DNA of 64,000 nt from assembly GCF_008974285.1 (NCBI RefSeq), contig NZ_BKZV01000002.1:599410-663409 (forward strand). Reading direction: 5' to 3'. The notes beneath the pieces are model-generated. The model was not told the DNA's origin. It saw only the letters and a list, made by a program, of their open reading frames with translations, and ran no database searches. Position numbers and translations under genes: made by a program. Each line of letters starts with the position of its first letter. Within the stretch, counting starts at the first letter, position 1. This stretch comes from Thermogemmatispora aurantia. GTDB taxonomy: Bacteria > Chloroflexota > Ktedonobacteria > Ktedonobacterales > Ktedonobacteraceae. Shown one piece after another: positions 1 through 6,539 of the stretch.

Positions 1-21
1 TACCTGCTCCGGACACGGCAT
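1..21 (-). CDS. Start of a downstream gene cut by the window edge
   Basis: An ATG at 21..19 lies 7 bases after an AGGAGG ribosome-binding site placed inside the last codons of the preceding small membrane-protein gene. The first codons read MPCPEQV before the window ends. The stop of the upstream gene (23..25) and this ATG are almost touching (TGAGATG), so the two are probably translationally coupled. It would be the last visible gene of the bacteriocin-like operon. Seven codons are too few to assign a function. Confidence 0.5.
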
Positions 22-22
22 C

Positions 23-214
23 TCAGGAACCTCCTTGGAGCGTCAAGAAAACAAAAAAGCTAGCTGCCAGTACAGCGACGAATACGCCTATCGCTCCAAT
101 CAGCTGCCCCACACGTTCCGGACCAGGTGGCAAACGCCACACTCGTAACCAGAGGATCACATCGCTGACGAACAGCACCAGGAAGCAAACAAGAGGCAAA
201 ATTATGCGAAGCAC
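23..214 (-). CDS. Small two-helix membrane protein
   Basis: This 63-residue protein is unrecognised. Residues ~3-24 and ~38-58 are hydrophobic and probably form two membrane helices joined by a short Arg/Pro loop (RVWRLPPGPERVG). A GAGGAG site lies about 11 bases before the ATG. It lies downstream of the thioredoxin gene on the same strand after a 640 bp gap and is coupled to the next gene at position 21. The location suggests an accessory role such as immunity or transporter subunit in the bacteriocin-like operon, but this is inference from context only. Confidence 0.6.
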   Translation of the reverse strand: MLRIILPLVCFLVLFVSDVILWLRVWRLPPGPERVGQLIGAIGVFVAVLAASFFVFLTLQGGS

Positions 215-854
215 GGCTGACTTCTCCTCTACAAGAGTAACTACAGCTCGCCAATCTCATAGTACGAATCCCTTCACAAGAGGCGTTCTCATCCCACAAC
301 CATTGAAAGATGCATCTAAGGCAAGAATACCAGGTACTCATCTAGAGAGCCAGCGCCTTTACTAGTCTCCTTGCTAGTCTTCTTCTCTAATCCTCTCCTC
401 ACTTCATGCAGGGCCGCCAGCCTCCCCCTCGCTGGGAAGACCAGCCACATCTCTGTCTCGTGAAGGATCACCAGGGGCAGATAGGAAGGGAAGCTTCCTC
501 AACCAGGGATGGAGTCTTCCCTGCTTGCTCGTCGGCCTGCCCGCATAGTGCATCATTGAGCCTGTTAGGACCTGCCTCTCGTCGCTAGAAGCCCGGGACT
601 TAACTGCTCCGCTGGGACCTCCAGCTTCAACTAGCTCAGCAGCTGCAGCGGGTAACCCCTCCAGCCCTTGCTGCTAAAGGCTCGCCCCGTTCGGCCCGCT
701 CGCCATACTCACCGGATCTCCCCAGCGAGGATTACGAGGGCCAGCAGCGGCCCAATGCTCAGTGCCGAGATCAACACTTCTTTCATGATCACCAGTTGTT
801 CAAGACAGAGCCTTCCAGGCACCTCCTCTGAGCGTCAAGCGAACAAAAGCGGCT
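215..854. other. 640 bp gap with a decayed repeat of an operon junction
   Basis: No convincing gene is visible. The stretch just after the thioredoxin stop (about 812-852, minus strand) closely matches the 3' end of the small membrane-protein gene at 23-60, including CTTGACGCTC and an AGGAGG site. At the place where the downstream copy has ATG, this one reads AAG. It looks like a duplicated and degenerated gene junction. A 25-codon hydrophobic frame lies at 709-786. Confidence 0.4.
709..786 (-). CDS. Possible 25-residue hydrophobic peptide
   Basis: An ATG at 786 opens 25 codons ending in TGA at 709. The product is hydrophobic over most of its length (starts MKEVLISALS, ends AGEIR) and would form one membrane helix. 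No good ribosome-binding site sits at normal distance; the nearest AGGAGG is more than 30 bases upstream. It could be a real mini-protein of the operon, the remnant of a duplicated small membrane-protein gene, or chance. Low confidence. Confidence 0.2.
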   Translation of the reverse strand: MKEVLISALSIGPLLALVILAGEIR

Positions 855-1451
855 TCAAGGTAGTGGCTCGTTTACCTCGGCGGCTTTCATAAGCGCATCC
901 AGTTGCTCCGAAGTGCCCAGAGGGCCTGCAGCTGTCACCAGACCAGAAGGGGCAATAGCAAAGCCCCACGGTGTTGAGGAAACCTTGAAAAGTTGGGTCA
1001 GCTCCCACCCCTCTTGGGCCAGGATGGGAAAGTCGGCTTCCATCTTGCGTGCTAACTTCAGCATTTCACTGGGGTCGCCATTGCTTACCCCTACAATCAC
1101 TCCACCTTGTTCTCGCCAACGATGGACAAGCTCAGCGAGCTGACTCATGACACGATGACAGTGAGGGCAGGCAGGAGAAAGAAAGACGAGCAGGGCAGGA
1201 CGATGATGCAAAAATTCTTCGGTCAAGCGCTGCTGACCGTCAATGGTGAGAGCAGAAAAAGCCGGGACAGGATTGCCTACTACTTTTTCAATGCGCCCAT
1301 GAAACTCCGCCTTCAGATCACGTAACGCTTGCTGGAGTGAGAGAAAACCCCTTCCGAGCACAATCGTGTAGAGAGCAAGGCTGATCATCAGTATCCAGAG
1401 ACCAATGAGTGCTATCCACATAAGCAGTGCCGTCCTTTCGTCCTCTGACAC
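855..1451 (-). CDS. Membrane-anchored thioredoxin-like protein (MauD/TlpA type)
   Basis: The 198-residue protein has one N-terminal membrane helix (~9-31) followed by an extracytoplasmic thioredoxin fold. The redox motif CPHC is at 95-98 and the expected cis-proline context (STPWGF) is at ~161. It probably makes or reshuffles disulfides outside the membrane, as MauD and TlpA family proteins do. It starts with GTG one base after the stop of the upstream permease gene (TGA-G-GTG), so it belongs to the same operon. A MauE-like protein and a 12-cysteine secreted precursor are encoded upstream in the same set, which makes oxidative folding of that precursor the natural role (inference). Confidence 0.85.
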   Translation of the reverse strand: MSEDERTALLMWIALIGLWILMISLALYTIVLGRGFLSLQQALRDLKAEFHGRIEKVVGNPVPAFSALTIDGQQRLTEEFLHHRPALLVFLSPACPHCHRVMSQLAELVHRWREQGGVIVGVSNGDPSEMLKLARKMEADFPILAQEGWELTQLFKVSSTPWGFAIAPSGLVTAAGPLGTSEQLDALMKAAEVNEPLP

Positions 1452-1452
1452 C

Positions 1453-3186
1453 TCATTCAGAATATCGGCTCGTATTACGCCCCTCCTGCCCCAGGAGGCG
1501 GGCCAACCGCCGGCGTCCCAGCCAGCAAGCCAGTGCGGTAATACCAGCGATCAGACAGGCGGCCAGCGTGCCAGTCCAGATGCTCACACGGGATGAGAGA
1601 GAGGGAAGGCCCACATCCCGCTGAAGTTGCGCTGGCAAGGTCGGGATGAAGAGCAAGGCGGTAATCAGGGTCACGCTGAGCAGCAAGAGCACCCCGAGGA
1701 TGGCCGTCGGCAGGAGAACAGGGAGCGATGGTCGTTCTCCGTCAGCCATCTCCACAATTCCGTCCATCAACGATAGAGCTGCGGCAGCCGCTACACCCAG
1801 GCCCAGCATCAGCAGGCAGATGACAATTGCCAGGGGAGAAGCTTCCAGCAGCCACCCGCCGATGAGGGAGAGGCCAAGCCAGAGTACGAGTGACGGCAGC
1901 AGCATGGCCAGCCACAAGGCCCCAAAGAGACTACCAGCGCTGATAGACAGGCTACCCCATAGCCAACGGGGCAACAGCAGCCGCTTTATCAATCCTCTGC
2001 TCAGCACCAGCAACATGGGCAGGCTCCCCATGAGCAGGTTGAGGACGCCCAAAACAGGCCAGAAATCACGATAGAGCTGCAGCCCCCCCGGTGATAACAG
2101 GGTGCTGGCCACGATTCCTACAGAGATAGTCACATCGATCACAATCGTCGGCAGGTCTGTCCAGCTCCACATTCCCTCGCGCCAGCAGTAGCCAAGTAAG
2201 GCCGCCCAGGAAGGTGGCAGGCCCGGCAAACGCCAGGCCACTTCCCAGAGAAGATGCCTTTCTACCGCTGTCTCAGACCGCCGGTTCCGCCTTTCGCGCT
2301 GCGTCTGTAAGCCCTCCCAGATGTCCTGATAGAGCCAGCTTCCCAGCCAGAGATAGCCGGTTCCCAGGGCCAGCAACAGCAACAGCCCCCCCAGCAAGAC
2401 AAGGCCATCGGCCCCTGTCAGCCGTCCGGCAGGCAGAGTTAAAAGATCTCCTTCTGCCCTGAGCAGCAGCGCTGCCGGCACTTGCACCATGTCACGCCAG
2501 GCCCCCAACCAGCCCCTTCCTCCTTGAGCCACTGCCGCCAGCCAAAGCCCGATAACCAGCAGCGCGGGAAGGCAGAGCAGCAGCGCTGCCGCGGCCACAG
2601 CGCTCCTTGCCCTCCTGACCCCCAGACACCAGGTCAGAAGAAGTAAGCCCGTAGGGGCCAGGAACGAGCACAATAGCAGCAGATAAGCGCCCGTCAGCCA
2701 GAGCTGCCCGATCAGGACCCCCGAGCCATGCGTCAGCCAGACCGCCAGCGATGGCAGCAGCAACAGGATGATCATTGCCACTACCATATCTCTGAGCAGA
2801 TGATAGATCGAGCGGAGCAACAACAAGGAACGAGGCAAAGGAGCCAGTAGATACCAGATCAGCTCAGCGCCCTCCCAGAGCACCCCTGGTGCACGCAGCA
2901 CCTGGAAGATCACCAGCAGGCAACTCGCCATCGTTATCGCCGCTGGCAGGTTCTCGGTGATCAGGGTCGGCGCCAGGATCAGGACCGCGCTCAGCACAGA
3001 AGCACCTGGCCATAGCAGAAGCAACAGGCCCAACAGGGACCCTATTCGACGCCACCAGGGAGCTTCCAGCCAGCTCTCTCGCAGAAGCCAGCCTTCCAGG
3101 CGGACCAGGGCAGCCAGCTGGTTCTTCCAACGATCGCGCAAGAGCCTGGTCTTCCATCGAACTCCTGTCTGACCCTCCTCGCCCAT
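1453..3186 (-). CDS. Multi-spanning ABC-type transporter permease
   Basis: From the ATG at 3186 the product is 577 residues with roughly 12 hydrophobic segments and basic loops, like ABC-2 or exporter-type permeases. No close family is recognised. It is the partner of the ATPase gene just upstream, so export of, or immunity to, the peptide precursor is likely. The start is uncertain: no Shine-Dalgarno precedes 3186, and the frame stays open through the ~290 bp repeat element up to an ATG at 3414 (653 residues). The element may therefore have separated the gene from its original ribosome-binding site, or supplied a fused N-terminus. It ends one base before the thioredoxin start. Confidence 0.7.
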   Translation of the reverse strand: MGEEGQTGVRWKTRLLRDRWKNQLAALVRLEGWLLRESWLEAPWWRRIGSLLGLLLLLWPGASVLSAVLILAPTLITENLPAAITMASCLLVIFQVLRAPGVLWEGAELIWYLLAPLPRSLLLLRSIYHLLRDMVVAMIILLLLPSLAVWLTHGSGVLIGQLWLTGAYLLLLCSFLAPTGLLLLTWCLGVRRARSAVAAAALLLCLPALLVIGLWLAAVAQGGRGWLGAWRDMVQVPAALLLRAEGDLLTLPAGRLTGADGLVLLGGLLLLLALGTGYLWLGSWLYQDIWEGLQTQRERRNRRSETAVERHLLWEVAWRLPGLPPSWAALLGYCWREGMWSWTDLPTIVIDVTISVGIVASTLLSPGGLQLYRDFWPVLGVLNLLMGSLPMLLVLSRGLIKRLLLPRWLWGSLSISAGSLFGALWLAMLLPSLVLWLGLSLIGGWLLEASPLAIVICLLMLGLGVAAAAALSLMDGIVEMADGERPSLPVLLPTAILGVLLLLSVTLITALLFIPTLPAQLQRDVGLPSLSSRVSIWTGTLAACLIAGITALACWLGRRRLARLLGQEGRNTSRYSE

Positions 3187-3193
3187 AGAAATG

Positions 3194-3480
3194 TGCCGTC
3201 GGGGACCCCTGGATTCCTCCAGGGGAGGAAGACGGCCTCTCCTTTCTCTCACCATAGGGTTGACCTCTTCGGCTCTCCTGTGGTCTCCTCCTCCCGAGAC
3301 CAAAGGCACTGACCGGAAGGTCAGCAACAGCTTCGCCTCACCGTGCAACGGGGAAGAGCGGGTCAACCCGGCCACAGTGCTCTTCTGTCCTGTGGGGCAG
3401 TGGGCTGCTGTCAAAATGGCTCCGAAGCCCGGGCCGATGAGGCTGCGGGCAAGCCTCTGGCCTGAGCCAGGGGTCGTTGA
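3194..3480. mobile_element. Hairpin-ended ~290 bp repeat, copy 1 (possible IS200/IS605-derived MITE)
   Basis: This segment is clearly similar over its whole length to 39772-40060 in the same orientation. It begins with a hairpin (ACCCCTGG-ATT-CCTCCAGGGG) and ends with a second imperfect one (CCTCTGGCCTGAGCCAGGGG) followed by CGTTGAC. Shared internal blocks include GGGGCAGTGGGCTGCTGTCA. There is no transposase frame. Terminal subterminal hairpins, no long inverted repeats and no obvious target duplication fit a non-autonomous IS200/IS605-type element, but that family call is inference. It fills the gap between the ATPase stop (3481) and permease start. Confidence 0.55.
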
Positions 3481-4254
3481 CTATCGCCGTTCTTCCTCCC
3501 TCTCCACTGCAGCCGAGGCGACCTGAGCCAGCCTGGCGAAAATCTGCTCCAGGGTCGCCTCTCCGGTCCGGGCACGCAGCTCATCGAGGCTCCCATCGGC
3601 CACGATGCGACCCTGCGCCAGAATGATCGCCCTCCCGCAGAGACGCTCAGCCACATCCAGCAGATGCGTTGCGATAAGCAGGGCATGCCCCCGCGCGCTT
3701 AAGGCGGCCAGCTCACGCTTGACCAGTATGACCCCCGAAGGATCGATGCCATTCAATGGCTCGTCGAGCAAGAGCAGGGGTGGCTGGTGCAGGAGCGTGG
3801 CACAGAGCACCAGCCGGCGTTTCATCCCCTGCGAGTAGCCGCGGATGCGCCGCTGGGCCACCTCCTCCAGGCCAAAGCGCACGAGTAGCTCGCTGGCACG
3901 TTCGCGGCAGAAGGCACGAGGGAAGCCACGCAGCCCACCCACAAATTCAAGAAACTCCTGGCCGGTCAAGCCAGGGTAGAGAGCGGGCATCTCAGGCATA
4001 TACCCTACTAGCCTCTTCAACTCAGCCGCAGTCAGACTCTGCCCGCGCAGGCAAATTCTTCCTCCATCCGGGGTCAGCACGCCAGCCAGCATCTGCAACG
4101 TTGTCGTCTTGCCCGCCCCATTCTCGCCAAGCAGAGCCACCAGTTCCCCAGGCCAGAGCCGAAAACTGATCTGATCCACCGCCTGGAGATATCCATAGGC
4201 TTTACTGAGCCTTTCAACCTCCAACAGGGGCCGCTCACCCTCGCTCTGCACCAT
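3481..4254 (-). CDS. ABC transporter ATP-binding protein
   Basis: The 257-residue cytoplasmic ATPase has every motif needed for activity: Walker A GENGAGKT (43-50), signature YSQGM (140-144), Walker B LLLLDEP (160-166) and the switch histidine in ATH (~197). The sequence resembles ABC-2 or bacitracin-export type ATPases, which energise drug or peptide export and self-protection. The start at 4254 follows a GGGAAGAGAG stretch; an upstream in-frame start at 4302 would overlap the previous gene and lacks a site. The last codons abut the repeat element, so the C-terminus may have been altered by its insertion. Partner permease lies downstream. Confidence 0.88.
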   Translation of the reverse strand: MVQSEGERPLLEVERLSKAYGYLQAVDQISFRLWPGELVALLGENGAGKTTTLQMLAGVLTPDGGRICLRGQSLTAAELKRLVGYMPEMPALYPGLTGQEFLEFVGGLRGFPRAFCRERASELLVRFGLEEVAQRRIRGYSQGMKRRLVLCATLLHQPPLLLLDEPLNGIDPSGVILVKRELAALSARGHALLIATHLLDVAERLCGRAIILAQGRIVADGSLDELRARTGEATLEQIFARLAQVASAAVEREEERR

Positions 4255-4273
4255 CCTGCAGCTCTCTTCCCGC

Positions 4274-4612
4274 CTAGTGCAACCAGAACAGCCTGAGACC
4301 AAATAGCACCAGTGCCGCTACAAGCATGCCCCAGCCCAAGATGAGAAAGTGACTGGGAGGACTCGTACTGATACCGCTTTTCTCCGATGGCTGCCCTCCC
4401 CCGCTCAGCTGCTCCCTCTCTTTCAGCTTGTGGCAGCGCACATAGCCATAGCTCAGCGCTAGCCCCCCAGTGATCCCGAACAAACACGCTAATATAAGCA
4501 GCGCCAGAGCCAATGAGAAGCTTGCCAGCAGCGCCAGAGCAAAAACAGCGATACCATCGAGGACCACAGCCCCAAAGAGAAGTACCGCCAGAAACTGCTC
4601 AGCTTTACTCAT
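4274..4612 (-). CDS. Small membrane protein of the bacteriocin-like operon
   Basis: This 112-residue protein has two close N-terminal hydrophobic segments (~7-28 and ~30-57), a hydrophilic loop (KLKEREQLSGGG...) and a C-terminal helix (~89-109). No family is recognised. Its ATG overlaps the last codons of the MauE-like gene by 8 bases, so the two are translationally coupled. The ATPase gene follows after 19 bases. It could be an immunity protein or a small transporter subunit; the sequence does not decide. Confidence 0.7.
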   Translation of the reverse strand: MSKAEQFLAVLLFGAVVLDGIAVFALALLASFSLALALLILACLFGITGGLALSYGYVRCHKLKEREQLSGGGQPSEKSGISTSPPSHFLILGWGMLVAALVLFGLRLFWLH

Positions 4613-5159
4613 AAGATCTTCCCTGCCAGGCTTTCATCTCCTCAATTATCTTCCATAAAACCTTTGTGATGTAATAGAGTTCAATGGCGCTTCCCGCCAA
4701 GAGGAAAGCCACTATGTCTTGAGCGGTTGGAGGGTGTAGTAATGGGGAAGGAGGCCGCAGAGCGCTGAAGCAGCCGCTGAGAAGAACCAGGATCGCCAGC
4801 AAACTGTTGCGCAGCAAGGCCTCCTTATAGGTTACAGGTCGCCCCCGCCAGCCAAAACAGCCACACGTGAGGACTTTGCGCCGTCGTGAGACAGATCTGA
4901 GCGCGATGGAGAAGCAGCTCAGCATAGCCAGCGCCACCACAGAAGCGAAAGGCACCATCACCCCCACCAGCAAGAGCAGGCCTGTTATTAGCTCAAGCTC
5001 AGGCAGCACATAGGCCAATATCCTGGCGGCATAAGGAGGTAGCAGATCAAATTCGAGGACTATCCGAGTAAAGCTCTTCAGACTACCGAGCTTACTTCCT
5101 CCAGCCCACAAAAAAACAAGGCCTCCAATGAGCCGAGCGGCTGTCACCAGTATGACCAT
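4605..5159 (-). CDS. MauE/DoxX-like membrane protein
   Basis: The protein has four or five membrane helices and a CGCFG motif (~99-103) after an arginine-rich loop (SRRRKV), as in MauE-type members of the DoxX superfamily. MauE works with the thioredoxin MauD in forming the many disulfides of methylamine dehydrogenase. Here a MauD-like protein is encoded in the same operon and the substrate is probably the 12-cysteine precursor just upstream (inference). The ATG at 5159 has a GGAGG site 10 bases before it. The frame extends to an ATG at 5201 but without a ribosome-binding site. It overlaps the next gene by 8 bases. Confidence 0.8.
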   Translation of the reverse strand: MVILVTAARLIGGLVFLWAGGSKLGSLKSFTRIVLEFDLLPPYAARILAYVLPELELITGLLLLVGVMVPFASVVALAMLSCFSIALRSVSRRRKVLTCGCFGWRGRPVTYKEALLRNSLLAILVLLSGCFSALRPPSPLLHPPTAQDIVAFLLAGSAIELYYITKVLWKIIEEMKAWQGRSYE

Positions 5160-5230
5160 AGAATAGAAGCCTCCGATCATCTCGCGGATTAAGCGCTGCA
5201 TGCGGCCAAGAGAGTTTACCCTCTCTAACT

Positions 5231-5284
5231 AAAAAAGAGGATCACCTGAGAGAGCGATCTCGCAGGCGTCATCAGGTGACCCTC
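5231..5284 (-). terminator. Intrinsic terminator/attenuator after the precursor gene
   Basis: On the minus strand a stem of 13 positions with one mismatch (GAGGGTCACCTGA against TCAGGTGATCCTC) is followed directly by TCTTTTTT. It lies between the precursor gene and the MauE-like gene. Partial read-through would give much more precursor than processing and transport proteins, as is common in bacteriocin operons. Confidence 0.85.
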
Positions 5285-5321
5285 AGTTGGCCCAGCCTGG
5301 AAAAGGAAGTGGCTTCTCTGA

Positions 5322-6128
5322 TCAGCAAACATGGAAAGCGTTGACACAGACGAGCTGGACGCAATCAAAAGTGCCAGCAATACTGCAGACAAGGCGGTAG
5401 GCTACGGCGCATAGTGAGAAGCAAAGCGGATTCTCTCCCAGGGGTAAACAGATTTCACCACAGGTAAAGACCGCCCCCAGGATAGAGCATCCTGTCCCCA
5501 CAACTCCACTACAAACGGCTCGACAGAGGTTACACTGAACACTTGAGGCAGGATCAACAGCAGGTGATAGGAGGCCTTGCTCGTATTGCTGAGCTACTTG
5601 CAAAATCTGCTTGTTTCCCTGAGCATGCAGGCGTGCCGCCAGCTCAATCTGGCCGTTACTGCTAACAATGTAGCCCTCTCCTACCTGCCGTTGCCGATCA
5701 GCCAGCACAATGTCTAGACTGTATTTCTGATCCTTACGACTGTACGTGACTGTTACGTCTTGCTGCGATCCCGCTGGTTGTATATAGCTGAGCGATAGAA
5801 TCGTTTCCTGCTCCCAGTGCTGCCCCGTCTGACGATAGAGATAATAGCCTTCCAGCAAAGGATCAGAAAGCATCAATCCTCTTTGCTGCAAAAATTCCTC
5901 TACCTGAGTAAAACCTGGCGTTGATCGCAAGCGCTGCTCTTCTAGCCTAAGCAGCTTCCCTGTCAGAGCAAGCACCTTTACGCCTGGCTGATCCATCCCT
6001 AAAGAAGCAGCACTCACGCCCGGCACCTGCCCTAGTAACGGCGTTGCCGCTAAGACGCCAGCGAGCGCACCTTTCATGGCGCGGCGACGGCTTAGCAACT
6101 TAGCAGCTGCGAGCTTCTGAAGAGCCAT
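5322..6128 (-). CDS. Halocin C8-like bacteriocin precursor with Tat-like signal
   Basis: The 268-residue protein has three parts. Residues 1-40 form a Tat-like signal (SRRRAMK at 13-19, hydrophobic stretch, VSA cleavage site near 40). Residues ~41-194 form a hydrophilic domain. Residues 195-268 hold 12 cysteines at 199, 202, 206, 214, 223, 227, 236, 240, 248, 256, 261 and 268 in a hydrophobic, Gly-rich sequence ending in Cys. This copies the layout of halocin C8 precursors: Tat signal, immunity-like domain and a C-terminal Cys-rich peptide, of similar total length (~280). The motifs TGCS, FTCG and LVC-SIAG resemble that peptide. The ATG has AGGAGG 7 bases upstream. Disulfide and ABC genes follow. 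Toxic activity is inferred. Confidence 0.8.
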   Translation of the reverse strand: MALQKLAAAKLLSRRRAMKGALAGVLAATPLLGQVPGVSAASLGMDQPGVKVLALTGKLLRLEEQRLRSTPGFTQVEEFLQQRGLMLSDPLLEGYYLYRQTGQHWEQETILSLSYIQPAGSQQDVTVTYSRKDQKYSLDIVLADRQRQVGEGYIVSSNGQIELAARLHAQGNKQILQVAQQYEQGLLSPAVDPASSVQCNLCRAVCSGVVGTGCSILGAVFTCGEICLPLGENPLCFSLCAVAYRLVCSIAGTFDCVQLVCVNAFHVC

Positions 6129-6538
6129 CGGTTCCCTCCTATTAGTGGAAATTCTCTTCGGCAGGAGAGGAGACCCTTACTCTGTCGCTGAAGGTGCAAG
6201 CCTCCTCTCCTACCTCCAATCCGAGGATAACCTCCTCCGCCTTCTTAGGCCAGCACAGGCTTGAGTCTTTTGGCTAGTCCTTTTGCTTGTGAGGTCCACA
6301 GAGAAATCCGCTATAGCGTGTCTGGCATCGCCTGCACTACCTCATGGGGCATAGATCAGCCTCCCCCACCTACTTCAGCAATCCGCGCGAGCAGAGTCTT
6401 CTTTATCACAAGCCCTGGTGATGGTGGAACCGAGGGAATTGGGAATTCTTCAACAATTATGCCGATAAGATTAACCAAGTCTCAAAAAAACGTACCGAGG
6501 CATAGGCGGTGGCCTTGAGCCTGGCTGGCTCAAGGCCA
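6129..6538. other. 410 bp upstream region of the precursor gene
   Basis: No gene is supported. It holds the precursor ribosome-binding site (AGGAGGG, 6134-6140), the inverted repeat at 6163-6211 and the terminator-like hairpin of the next gene (6509-6539). A 25-codon frame starting at TTG runs into the precursor leader and stops just before its ribosome-binding site, but nothing else supports it. No strong -35/-10 pair was recognised on the minus strand. Confidence 0.4.
6163..6211. repeat. Inverted repeat in the precursor 5' leader
   Basis: AGGAGAGGAG (6163-6172) and CTCCTCTCCT (6202-6211) are perfect complements around a 29-base loop, 35-80 bases upstream of the precursor ATG. In RNA it could form a leader hairpin, and on the minus strand the distal arm (AGGAGAGGAG) itself resembles a ribosome-binding site. 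A regulatory role is speculative. Confidence 0.5.
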
Positions 6539-6539
6539 C
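6509..6539. terminator. Terminator-like hairpin at the end of the transferase gene
   Basis: GTGGCCTTGAGCC (6509-6521) and GGCTCAAGGCCAC (6527-6539) form a perfect 13 bp stem with a 5-base loop. It overlaps the stop codon of the minus-strand gene ending at 6539. A seven-base T run for the minus strand (6490-6484) lies about 19 bases further on, so it is not a textbook terminator but probably ends or stabilises the transcript. Confidence 0.6.

Noticed and set aside
5322-6128. Lanthipeptide or sactipeptide reading of the Cys-rich protein
   Set aside because: No lanthionine synthetase or radical SAM gene is nearby, the core is long (74 residues) and the Tat-like signal and disulfide genes point to oxidised cysteines instead.
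6220-6290. 25-codon leader peptide ahead of the bacteriocin precursor
   Set aside because: It needs a TTG start with the ribosome-binding site 13 bases away and has no pattern typical of attenuator peptides.
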